A stretch of DNA of 13,099 nucleotides from JAHEDH01 sp965364515 (GTDB lineage Bacteria; Actinomycetota; Acidimicrobiia; Spongiisociales; ZC4RG35). Positions 6,062-11,861 of this stretch are shown in pieces. The notes beneath the pieces are model-generated. The model was given only the letters and a program-made list of their open reading frames with translations. It made no database searches and was not told where the DNA came from. A program made the translations under genes and the position numbers. The DNA lies in assembly GCA_965364515.1 (NCBI GenBank), contig CBDTXZ010000080.1:1-13099 (forward strand). The letters are read 5' to 3'. The first letter of the stretch is position 1. Each line of letters begins with the position of its first letter.

Positions 6062-7048
6062 CTACTCGTCCTTCGGGTGAGCGATGTAGAAGGCGAGGGC
6101 GGCTTCGCCGTAATGGACGGGCGTGTCGATCCCGCATCCGCCGCTTCCCACGCCACCGGGGTAGCAGTGGCCCTCTCCGGTCGGGGTCGTCCAGTCGAAC
6201 TCGATGAATTCGAGGACGGTTCCCTGATCGTTGGTCCACCGAGTCCACCGGTAGTCGGTGTCGTCGACGAGGACCTCGCTCGGGGCCATGTTCCAACTCT
6301 CGATGACCAAATCGAGTTGGGTCACCCCCCGTGCGAACCGAACGACCGAGTCCATGCGGCCGTGCGACATCAGGATGTCGACTTGCTCGACGGGCGAGCG
6401 GTCGTCGTCGAAGTCACAGGACTCGCCGCGCATGTTTCCGGCACCGGAAGCGTGGGGTGCTGCAGACGCGATCAGGTCGGCGTGGTCGCATATGAAATGC
6501 CATGTCTGCCACCCGCCGCGGGATGCCCCTCCGACGTGCACTCGGGAGGGATCGATGTCGAGGGCTGCGATGAGCGCATCGAAGAAGACCCTGTCGCGAC
6601 CTGCTGCCCACGCTCCGCTGGCGCTGTTGGGTTGGACGACGATGTAGCCGGCACCGGTGCCGAGCGCCTTCAAGTTCGTGTAGGCGTCTGTCTGCTCACC
6701 GTTCAGGCTTCCTGGGGGATAGTCCACGATGAGGCCGCAGGACGTGTCGAAGCAGTCCTCGGGGATGCCGAGATCGTAGACCGCGCCCTCGCAAAGCACG
6801 GCGGACGATCCCGGGACGAGGGAAGCGACGCATTCGGGGAGGGTGGACGCCGGCGCTGTGGTCGTGGTTGTCGCAGGGGTGAAGGTGGTCGCCGTCCTGG
6901 CGCTCGTGGTGGTCGGCACCGGCAGAGGGGCCCCGGCCTCCGGCAGCGTCTCCGAACTGCAGGCCGGGATCGAGATCAGGCCGGCGAGAAGGATGGTGAC
7001 GCTCCATCGCAGACCGTCTGAGAAGACCCGATTGCGCCGTGTGGTCAT
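6062..7048 (-). CDS. Secreted PHB-depolymerase/feruloyl-esterase-like lipoprotein
   Basis: A 328-residue exported hydrolase. An N-terminal signal (TTRRNR, then WSVTILLAGLISIPA) ends at Cys30, a plausible lipid-attachment cysteine although the lipobox SIPAC is not ideal. A Thr/Pro/Ala-rich linker (about 45-69, TTTTTAPAS) tethers the catalytic domain, as in cell-surface enzymes. The domain resembles the PHB depolymerase/LpqC-like esterase family: Ser176 in GGASRGG, Asp233 in SHGRMDSV and His294 in GEGHCYPG make the triad. Eight cysteines follow the signal peptide, among them Cys73, 86, 99, 104, 211, 295 and 305, suggesting disulfides outside the cytosol. The likely substrate is an ester of a polymer or plant phenolic, but the specificity is not readable. 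The start is ATG 7048 with GAGG 4 nt upstream; a longer in-frame extension lacks protein character. Confidence 0.85.
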   Translation of the reverse strand: MTTRRNRVFSDGLRWSVTILLAGLISIPACSSETLPEAGAPLPVPTTTSARTATTFTPATTTTTAPASTLPECVASLVPGSSAVLCEGAVYDLGIPEDCFDTSCGLIVDYPPGSLNGEQTDAYTNLKALGTGAGYIVVQPNSASGAWAAGRDRVFFDALIAALDIDPSRVHVGGASRGGWQTWHFICDHADLIASAAPHASGAGNMRGESCDFDDDRSPVEQVDILMSHGRMDSVVRFARGVTQLDLVIESWNMAPSEVLVDDTDYRWTRWTNDQGTVLEFIEFDWTTPTGEGHCYPGGVGSGGCGIDTPVHYGEAALAFYIAHPKDE

Positions 7049-7151
7049 GCCGCCTCTTCCGTGGCATGGCGAACGTGTCGGCCGTGCATCCCCGTGGCGA
7101 CGTGTCGTGTCTGCGCACTGCATGTCCCATCTGCGACGTTCACCGGGTAGG

Positions 7152-7961
7152 TCATCCGGCGGCCTGCGCCCGTGCGTCGTCTTCGTCTCGGGTGCGCGGC
7201 CATCGGGACCGGTGGCGGTCTCGCCAGGTCTGCAGGACAGAGCGATCGCCGGTCAGGTGGATGGCGGAGTCGTCACCCCGGTTCCAGACGGCGAGGTACA
7301 GGTCGGATGCTCGTCCTGTGAGGCTGAGGTCGGCGGGGCCGTCGTCTCGGGTGGTCTCGATTCCGTCCGGTCCCATGGTGACGAGCCAGCGTTCGCCAAC
7401 ATCGGTGGGGTGGATCGCCATCGTCACGGGGGACTCGAGTGGGAGTTCGTTGGTCCGGGGTGCCATCGCGGTCAGGATCTCGTCGATGCCATCGGAGGCG
7501 AACGCCGGATCGAACCCAGCCATCTCTGCTGTGGCCGACTCGGCGTCGATCCGGTGGATCGACGTTTCATGGGCTTGGCGGCGAGCCCACATCTTGCGGG
7601 GCGATGGTGCGGGGAGAAATGTCCAGGTATCGAGGTCGGTCGGTGCCGCGTCGAGCTGGCGGACGAGGTTCTTGTTCGTGGCGAGGTAGTGGTCGACGAG
7701 GTCGTCGTCTTCCGGCCAGAAGATCGCCAGGTCCGGCCAGGCAGTCTCGAGGTCGTTCAGTTCAGAGACTCCTTCTCGTACCGCGCGTCTGGCGACGTGA
7801 GACGCCGCCCAGAGGTGGATTTCGCTCAAGTGACGGAGAAGCTCACGCATGTCCCAACCCGGGCACCAGCGGATGGAGGCATCGAGCCCTGCTTGCGAGG
7901 CGGCGGTGGCAAGCCTTTCACCCTCCCGGCCGATCGCCTCGATGTGGTTGGCGATCTCCAT
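7152..7961 (-). CDS. Mycothiol-dependent maleylpyruvate isomerase family protein
   Basis: A 269-residue protein of the DinB-like MDMPI fold (TIGR03083-type). The N-terminal four-helix region carries the family signature WCPGWDMRELLRHLSEIH (32-49). The metal-site residues are His44 and the HETSIH motif (His131, Glu132, His136), matching the H...E-x3-H triad that binds zinc in characterised members. The C-terminal domain (about 180-250, VTMAIHPTDVGERWLV then DLSLTGRASDLYLAVWNR) is the small SCP2-like MDMPI_C domain. Members use mycothiol in thiol-transfer or isomerisation reactions. Many paralogues exist per genome and the substrate here is unknown. ATG 7961 is supported by an AGGAG-type site, and a sigma-70-like promoter with two operators lies upstream. 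It leads the leftward group with the esterase (103-bp gap) and membrane gene. Confidence 0.88.
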   Translation of the reverse strand: MEIANHIEAIGREGERLATAASQAGLDASIRWCPGWDMRELLRHLSEIHLWAASHVARRAVREGVSELNDLETAWPDLAIFWPEDDDLVDHYLATNKNLVRQLDAAPTDLDTWTFLPAPSPRKMWARRQAHETSIHRIDAESATAEMAGFDPAFASDGIDEILTAMAPRTNELPLESPVTMAIHPTDVGERWLVTMGPDGIETTRDDGPADLSLTGRASDLYLAVWNRGDDSAIHLTGDRSVLQTWRDRHRSRWPRTRDEDDARAQAAG

Positions 7962-8007
7962 TGGTCCTTCTCCTCACGCACCGGTGTACGCCCTGAGCAC
8001 GAGAGGT

Positions 8008-8022
8008 ACTGCAAGGTGCAGT
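8008..8022. promoter_or_regulatory. Operator-like palindrome 1, at the transcription start
   Basis: ACTGCA-AGG-TGCAGT is a perfect inverted repeat with 6-bp arms. It sits over the predicted start of the leftward transcript. Its centre (8015) is 23 bp from that of the second site (8038), about two helical turns. The shared core TGCA-N3-TGCA suggests one dimeric regulator binding twice; no regulator gene is in the window. Confidence 0.5.
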
Positions 8023-8023
8023 G

Positions 8024-8052
8024 ACGATATAGTGCAAATTGCAGCAAGTCAA
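8024..8052 (-). promoter_or_regulatory. Promoter of the MDMPI-like gene
   Basis: On the minus strand TTGACT (8047-8052) and TATCGT (8024-8029) are separated by exactly 17 bp, a near-ideal housekeeping promoter. The expected transcription start is near 8017, giving a leader of about 55 nt to the ATG at 7961. Confidence 0.65.
8032..8044. promoter_or_regulatory. Operator-like palindrome 2, between -35 and -10
   Basis: GTGCAAATTGCAG contains the perfect palindrome TGCAA-A-TTGCA. It fills most of the spacer between the -35 and -10 boxes, where a bound repressor would block polymerase. On the minus strand it reads CTGCA-ATT-TGCA-C, the same pattern as the site at 8009-8021. Confidence 0.5.
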
Positions 8053-8220
8053 GGGACCTCGACCGCGCTAGGCCATCTCATCCCCATGCGGTGCTGGTAG
8101 CGCCCGATATGCGACCCCGGACGCATCTCGAACACCTGCGACCTTGTTGCCAACCGGGTGACCTGAAGAATCGAACACCCGTGCCGACAAGGAGAGGACG
8201 GACACGAAAGCAGAGGGACC

Positions 8221-8334
8221 ATGGCAGAGCGACCGAAACGAAAGACAACCGAGAATCGACTTGCAGAGGCCCTCGGCACTGGGGCTCTGGTGCTGGTTGC
8301 GCTGATCACCGTCTTCTACCTCCTGGGAGCGTGA
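8221..8334 (+). CDS. 37-residue single-span membrane protein
   Basis: A short open frame with a clear design: a basic N-terminus (MAERPKRKTTENRLAEAL) followed by one hydrophobic helix (GALVLVALITVFYLLGA) that ends the protein. This 'positive inside, tail in the membrane' layout is typical of small bacterial membrane proteins. AGAGGG lies just upstream of the ATG at a short distance, and an AAGGAGAGG run lies about 25 nt further up. It is divergent from the MDMPI-like gene. No family is recognisable, and its reality rests on composition and layout only. Confidence 0.5.
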   Translation: MAERPKRKTTENRLAEALGTGALVLVALITVFYLLGA

Positions 8335-8399
8335 GCGGCTGACGCCCGTGCCGGCTGTCCTGGAGCCCGGCTCGCTGACCCAGTTGTCACAAGCGCGGC

Positions 8400-8672
8400 T
8401 TGCGATCCACTGATCAATGCCCGAATGCCCTGATTCATCACCATCAGGACGACTCTCGTGAGTTCCTCCCTTCGCTTCACGGACGCTTTGCCGACGATTC
8501 GGTGACCCCCAGAGTCGATTTCCTGGTCATCGGTCAGCTGGCTCAGGACGCCTACGTCACCACCTACCTGCAGCGCTACGACGCAGCATCTGGGATGACT
8601 GCGAGTCGCCTCATCACCGCTGTGCTCGTTCGAAACGATGGTTCGCTCAGGGTGCAACTCGTCCATGAATGA
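8400..8672 (+). pseudogene. NTF2-like/DUF4440-like fragment, probably 5'-truncated
   Basis: This 90-codon frame has only a weak TTG start. From about residue 38 it reads as the C-terminal half of an NTF2-like (SnoaL/DUF4440) domain: VDFLVIGQLAQDAYVTTYLQ, then MTASRLITAVLVR and DGSLRVQLVHE. This follows the strand order V..GD.A.VT - R.T.VxVR.DG.WR...H of that fold. The expected N-terminal helices are not recognisable, and a stop sits 8 codons before the TTG. Such domains usually need 110-130 residues. It is probably a remnant, although a short functional protein cannot be excluded. It is unrelated in detail to the intact SnoaL-like gene at 10751. Confidence 0.35.
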
Positions 8673-8746
8673 CGGGACGGGCGTTGGAAGCACATCTGTT
8701 CGGACGACGTCAGGAGACAGTGCTGGATCGCACCTGGACGATTGCG

Positions 8747-8760
8747 GTCGGCTGGCCGAC
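8747..8760. promoter_or_regulatory. Possible operator upstream of the oxidoreductase operon
   Basis: GTCGGC-TG-GCCGAC is a perfect 6+6 inverted repeat, extended by GCG on the left and CGC on the right across a 2-nt bulge. It lies 33 nt before the GTG at 8794. The position fits a regulatory site, but in GC-rich DNA such palindromes also arise by chance. Confidence 0.3.
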
Positions 8761-8793
8761 ATCGCGTTCCCGAAATCGTGCGAGACTGGGAGT

Positions 8794-9834
8794 GTGGGAC
8801 ACCAAGATACAGACAGGGCGACAGCGTCTCGTAGGCCGGGGCTCGTCTCGATCGGCTTGATCGGTGCCGGAACCATGGGATCGTTTCATGCCGAGTCCCT
8901 CGCCGTCCGTGTCCCAGGTGCCCGCCTCGCCGCGATCGTCGACCCCGACGCCGGCGTGGCCGAACGGACTGCCCAGCGACTGGGAGTGCCCGTTGCAGCT
9001 TCGGATCCGGACGAGGTGTTGGCAGATCCCGATATCGATGCGGTCGTCATCACGGCTCCGGCCCGAGCCCACGCCGATCTGGTCGCCGCTGCGGCGTCCG
9101 CCGGCAAGCACGTCTTCTGCGAGAAACCGATGGCAGTCGAGCTCGAGGAGGCAGACCGGGCGATCTCTGCAGCTGCGTCGGCCGGGGTCATCCTTCAGGT
9201 CGGTTTCCAACGCCGTTTTGCTGCAGACTGGCGCGCAGCACGGCGCCTCCTCGATGAAGGACGAGTCGGCACTCCACGGCTCATCCGGTCCCTCACACGT
9301 GATCCCGGATTCGAGCCTTCCCGGATCGCTCCGAACACGATCTTCCTCGAAACCCTGATCCACGACTTCGACGTCCTTCGGTTTCTCAATCCAGGTGCCG
9401 AACCGATCGAGGTGTATGCGGTCGCCGACGCCATCGTCGAGCCTGGTTGGCGGGATCGGGGTCTGCTCGACACGGCCGTCGTCATGATTCGGTTCGACAA
9501 CGGAGCGACCGGCGTCGCCGAAGCGTGTTTCGAGGCTGCCTACGGCTACGACGTCCGTGCTGAGGTGTTCGGGTCTGCCGGCATGGCGACGATGGGTGAT
9601 GGGCGACGAACCGGAACGGTGCTCTCCGATGAAGGCGGGCGCTCGGCAGAGACGGTGAGGAGCTTCGTCGAGATGTTCTCGGAGGCGTACACGGCCGAGA
9701 TGGCTGCGTTCGTGAAGGCGGTCCGCAATGGGGAGCCTTCCCAAGTTACCGGCGCCGATGCCCGAGCAGCCCTGACAGTTGCAGTTGCGGCGATCGAGTC
9801 GACCGGGAGAGGGTCTCCCGTCCGCCTTCGGTAG
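8794..9834 (+). CDS. Gfo/Idh/MocA family oxidoreductase
   Basis: A 346-residue NAD(P)-dependent dehydrogenase of the inositol/sugar type. The Rossmann domain opens with GLIGAGTMGSFHAESL (Gly24-x-Gly26-x2-Gly29). VVITAPARAH and the hallmark FCEKPMAVE follow, giving catalytic Lys111. The C-terminal substrate domain contains LIHDFDVLRFL with His190. Where myo-inositol dehydrogenases carry the aspartate four residues before this histidine, the protein has Glu186 (FLETLIHDFD), so the substrate may differ. The start is the least bad choice: GTG 8794 gives a 17-residue leader before the fold. The frame is open further upstream to an ATG at 8638, but that stretch does not look like protein. It is the first gene of a run with the cupin (34 bp) and ABM-like gene (70 bp). 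Confidence 0.9.
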   Translation: MGHQDTDRATASRRPGLVSIGLIGAGTMGSFHAESLAVRVPGARLAAIVDPDAGVAERTAQRLGVPVAASDPDEVLADPDIDAVVITAPARAHADLVAAAASAGKHVFCEKPMAVELEEADRAISAAASAGVILQVGFQRRFAADWRAARRLLDEGRVGTPRLIRSLTRDPGFEPSRIAPNTIFLETLIHDFDVLRFLNPGAEPIEVYAVADAIVEPGWRDRGLLDTAVVMIRFDNGATGVAEACFEAAYGYDVRAEVFGSAGMATMGDGRRTGTVLSDEGGRSAETVRSFVEMFSEAYTAEMAAFVKAVRNGEPSQVTGADARAALTVAVAAIESTGRGSPVRLR

Positions 9835-9868
9835 GTTCAAGTCGTCGACGGAGAGACGAGAGGATCCC

Positions 9869-10186
9869 ATGGCCTATTCATTGCTCGAGGACGTAGCAGC
9901 CGAGATCGAGATACCGAAGGACGGGACGCTGAGCCGGGTGCTCGCGACGGACAACCCGGTCAGGCTGGTCGCGTTCGCTTTCGATGAAGGTCAAGAGCTC
10001 ACGGAGCACACCGCTTCGGTTCCGGTCGTCGTGCAGGTGATTTCGGGGTCGCTCACTGTGGAGGTGGCGGGGGAGCGGCACAGACTCACTCCGAGTTCGT
10101 GGATGCTTCTGGGAGCCGGGGAACCGCATTCGGTCTACGCCGACGAGCCCACCAAGATGCTGCTCTCGATGATCCGGACTGGGTGA
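9869..10186 (+). CDS. Small single-domain cupin protein
   Basis: A 105-residue beta-barrel protein. The two cupin motifs are recognisable: motif 1 around ELTEHTASVPVVVQVISGSL (43-62) and motif 2 around PSSWMLLGAGEPHSVYA (75-91). Metal ligands appear reduced to His47 and His87 with Glu46 nearby; the usual HxH pair is incomplete, so metal-dependent catalysis is uncertain. ATG 9869 follows GAGAGG with a 5-nt spacer. It lies 34 bp after the oxidoreductase stop, so co-transcription is likely. Small cupins beside sugar dehydrogenases often act as isomerases or ligand sensors, but nothing here fixes the substrate. Confidence 0.85.
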   Translation: MAYSLLEDVAAEIEIPKDGTLSRVLATDNPVRLVAFAFDEGQELTEHTASVPVVVQVISGSLTVEVAGERHRLTPSSWMLLGAGEPHSVYADEPTKMLLSMIRTG

Positions 10187-10256
10187 GGAACCCCGGCTCA
10201 TCGGCGGATGGTCCGCTGCGACCTACTGTCGGGAATGACGACCAGGAGGTCAATGA

Positions 10257-10544
10257 ATGGCGGTTCTACTCGCCCTGCGAGCCAAGGTGAAGGACTACGA
10301 CACGTGGAAAGAGAACTTCGACAGCGGCGCAGACTTCGTCAAGCAACACGGCGTCACTGCCTCACGGGTCCTGCGTGACCTGGACGACGCCGCTCTCGTG
10401 ACCGTTCACCACGAGTTTGCCGACCGGAGCGCAGCGAAGGCGTTTCTGGATCTCATCTCAAGCGATGCGTTTCAGGAGGGTCCGGTGAAAGAAGGCGGCG
10501 TCATTCCAGAAACGGTCGAGGTGTGGGTCGGCGAGGAAGTCTGA
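10257..10544 (+). CDS. ABM-like ferredoxin-fold small protein
   Basis: A 95-residue protein with the beta-alpha-beta layout of the dimeric alpha-beta barrel (antibiotic biosynthesis monooxygenase-like, also annotated 'cyclase') group: strand VLLALRAKVKDY, helix TWKENFDSGADFVKQHG, strand TASRVLRDL, strand AALVTVHHEF, helix RSAAKAFLDLI and terminal strand ETVEVWVG. The pattern V-D-Y-x-x-W-K-x-x-F/Y is common in these proteins. AGGAGG 7 nt before the ATG makes the start firm. It is the third gene of the oxidoreductase-cupin run, and a strong hairpin begins 6 nt after its stop. Some members are heme or polyketide modifying enzymes and many are uncharacterised; the role here is unknown. Confidence 0.8.
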   Translation: MAVLLALRAKVKDYDTWKENFDSGADFVKQHGVTASRVLRDLDDAALVTVHHEFADRSAAKAFLDLISSDAFQEGPVKEGGVIPETVEVWVGEEV

Positions 10545-10549
10545 AGATC

Positions 10550-10602
10550 GGCGAGAACGTGGACGGTTTGCGACGGAGTCGCCGAGCGTCCACGTTCTCG
10601 CC
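10550..10602. terminator. Strong 16-bp hairpin between convergent genes
   Basis: GGCGAGAACGTGGACG (10550-10565) pairs perfectly with CGTCCACGTTCTCGCC (10587-10602). The 21-nt loop itself contains GCGAC-GGA-GTCGC, so the structure is a stem topped by a second small hairpin. It starts 6 nt after the ABM-like stop and faces the leftward SnoaL-like gene, the classic place for a terminator. No T-tract follows in the rightward direction. On the leftward side it is about 150 nt beyond the SnoaL-like stop. Confidence 0.7.
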
Positions 10603-10750
10603 CAATCGATCGTTTGATGGAGGCCGGTCCCCATTCGTGCCACTCTCACACGACTGACGATGTTGGATCGTCGATCCTCAGCTCGAGGAAGAACCGCAGG
10701 TCCGAGCGGCCCCTCGACCGCCACGCCCTGTTCTGCTTCGCAGGCGTGAT
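10603..10750. other. Spacer between convergent genes
   Basis: No coding frame is supported here. The only structure I see is the short repeat GGATC-GTC-GATCC near 10666, which is weak. Confidence 0.35.
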
Positions 10751-11143
10751 TCAGCCGTAGAAGTCGTCCCAAGCCTCTTGTTGATTGGTGATGTTCCAGA
10801 ACTCGGTCATCAGCCCGTCACGCATGTGGAAGACGTGCACGGCCTGCGTATCGATCGATTTGCCGTTTCTGCTCGCCGATGACTCGACGATCGCAACGCC
10901 ATGCTCGTCGTTGACGAGGATGTCGTGGATGTCGTTCTTGAAGGTGCCGCCGGTTTCCTGCATGAGACGGCCGAAGAAGCCGAGAACCGCCTCCTTGCCC
11001 TCGTAGTCGCCCGACAGCTGGTTGTCCCCGGCGACGTGCCAGACGATGTCATCGCTGAGGACGGAGCTGACCGTCGCCATATCGCCCTCTGCGAAAGCGG
11101 TGTAGCCCTTCTTGGCCTGCTCGAGATTCGGGTGATCGGACAT
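10751..11143 (-). CDS. SnoaL-like / nuclear transport factor 2 family protein
   Basis: A 130-residue protein with a complete NTF2-like cone fold: N-terminal helices (LEQAKKGYTAFAEGDMATVSS), the DDIVWHVAGDNQLSGDYEGKE turn, FFGRLMQETGG, and strands ending in VHVFHMRDGLMTEFWNI and a C-terminal DDFYG. The pattern VW-x-x-G ... G-x-x-A-V-x-x-F-F is that of the SnoaL-like group, which includes ketosteroid-isomerase-like and epoxide-hydrolase-like enzymes as well as many proteins of unknown function. The stop is at 10751-10753. ATG 11143 follows AGGAGG with a 7-nt spacer, so the start is secure. A TATGGT box at 11193-11198 could drive it with a 40-50 nt leader. Confidence 0.85.
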   Translation of the reverse strand: MSDHPNLEQAKKGYTAFAEGDMATVSSVLSDDIVWHVAGDNQLSGDYEGKEAVLGFFGRLMQETGGTFKNDIHDILVNDEHGVAIVESSASRNGKSIDTQAVHVFHMRDGLMTEFWNITNQQEAWDDFYG

Positions 11144-11468
11144 GTGAAGACCTCCTCTTCAACCCTCGCCCCTGTGCGGGGCGTCCGAACCGACCATATA
11201 CCTGTCCCGTGCTGTCGTGCGGCGTGTACGCCACTTCTCTGCTTCGACCTGCCGGAGACGATCGACACCGGCGATCCCATCCACCGACACCTCTCCGACG
11301 ACTTGCGCCATCGAAGGGGTCGCCTGGTCTGGTGTCGCGGCTGTTTGGCGGCCGTGACGTTGTGCTCTTGACCCTGCGCAGACTGGGCTGGACGCCGAGT
11401 GGTGGAGGCGGTCGTGATGCGTCGCTTGACCGTGGTATTCGTCGTTGTGGGGATCGCCGTGGCGGCCT
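11144..11468. other. Gene-poor stretch between SnoaL-like gene and GH31 fragment
   Basis: Besides the SnoaL-like upstream signals and the tiny + strand ORF at 11417, I find no supported gene. A 50-codon minus-strand frame (11159-11311, starting MAQVVGEVSVDG) has passable codon usage and ends 15 nt before the SnoaL-like ATG, but lacks a ribosome site or family resemblance. Confidence 0.35.
11193..11198 (-). promoter_or_regulatory. Possible -10 box for the SnoaL-like gene
   Basis: TATGGT on the minus strand, the same hexamer used before the hydrolase-cyclase gene, lies 50 nt before the ATG at 11143. No clear -35 is visible. Confidence 0.3.
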
Positions 11469-11494
11469 GGAGAATGGCCCTCGGTCGTACGTGA
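11417..11494 (+). CDS. Tiny membrane/signal-like ORF, possibly a gene 5' end
   Basis: A 25-codon frame, MRRLTVVFVVVGIAVAAWRM followed by ALGRT, with GGAGG 8 nt before the ATG. The peptide is a basic start plus one hydrophobic helix, like a signal peptide or a minimal membrane protein. Its last seven codons overlap the minus-strand GH31 fragment, so the natural C-terminus may have been lost and replaced by antisense GH31 sequence. It could also be an intact miniprotein or chance. Confidence 0.3.
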   Translation: MRRLTVVFVVVGIAVAAWRMALGRT

Positions 11495-11759
11495 GATGGG
11501 CGCGATCGGTGATGATCTCGATGGTGTCTTCCGATTCACGAATCGTCATCGCGACCGGATCGCCCGACCGGTTGAGAACCGTCTGTGACGCCCTGTCCTC
11601 GAATCTGCCGGATGGGCGCCATTCCAGGCGGATCAGCCCGGAGTCGATCACCGAGATGCGCCAGCGATCGCCGAGGACCACGTTCTCGGGGTTGGCGATC
11701 GGTGCAGTTGGCGTACGGAGGTGCGGGGGCAGTCGGTCGGCTCGGGTCACCAAAGGCAT
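11469..11759 (-). pseudogene. N-terminal fragment of a GH31 alpha-glucosidase/xylosidase
   Basis: From ATG 11759 the minus strand encodes about 97 residues with the start of a glycoside hydrolase family 31 protein. ENVVLGDRWRISVIDSGLIR, then LEWRPSGRFEDRASQTVLNR and DTIEIITDRAHLTYDRGPFS form the N-terminal beta-sandwich of these enzymes, in register. After YDRGPFS (11469) the similarity ends abruptly: the frame continues as Arg/Pro-rich sequence without family features. Complete GH31 enzymes have roughly 650-800 residues including the catalytic barrel, so most of the gene, with all catalytic residues, is missing. No other part is found elsewhere in the window. It is non-functional as a glycosidase. 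Confidence 0.6.
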
Positions 11760-11848
11760 TCTTGCACCGCCCAGATTCCCTCGGAGGCCTCGCCGGCCGA
11801 GCCCGTACCGGGTGGGTGATCTCTGACCCCGATTCTGGTGCAAGGACA

Positions 11849-11854
11849 TAACAT
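11849..11854 (+). promoter_or_regulatory. Putative leaderless -10 box for the aldehyde dehydrogenase
   Basis: TAACAT (TANNNT) ends 7 nt before ATG 11862. There is no Shine-Dalgarno in the spacer CACCTGT. Confidence 0.4.
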
Positions 11855-11861
11855 CACCTGT

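Noticed and set aside
5978..7021. 347-codon plus-strand open frame opposite the esterase
   Set aside because: It is Gly/Arg/Val-rich antisense of a lipoprotein with signal peptide and triad; no independent support.
8710..9870. 386-codon minus-strand open frame across the Gfo/Idh gene
   Set aside because: It is a shadow of a clearly coding plus-strand gene and has no family motif or ribosome site.
11159..11311. 50-codon minus-strand frame ending 15 nt before the SnoaL-like ATG
   Set aside because: Codon usage is acceptable, but there is no ribosome site, no leaderless -10 and no family resemblance, so it may be leader sequence.
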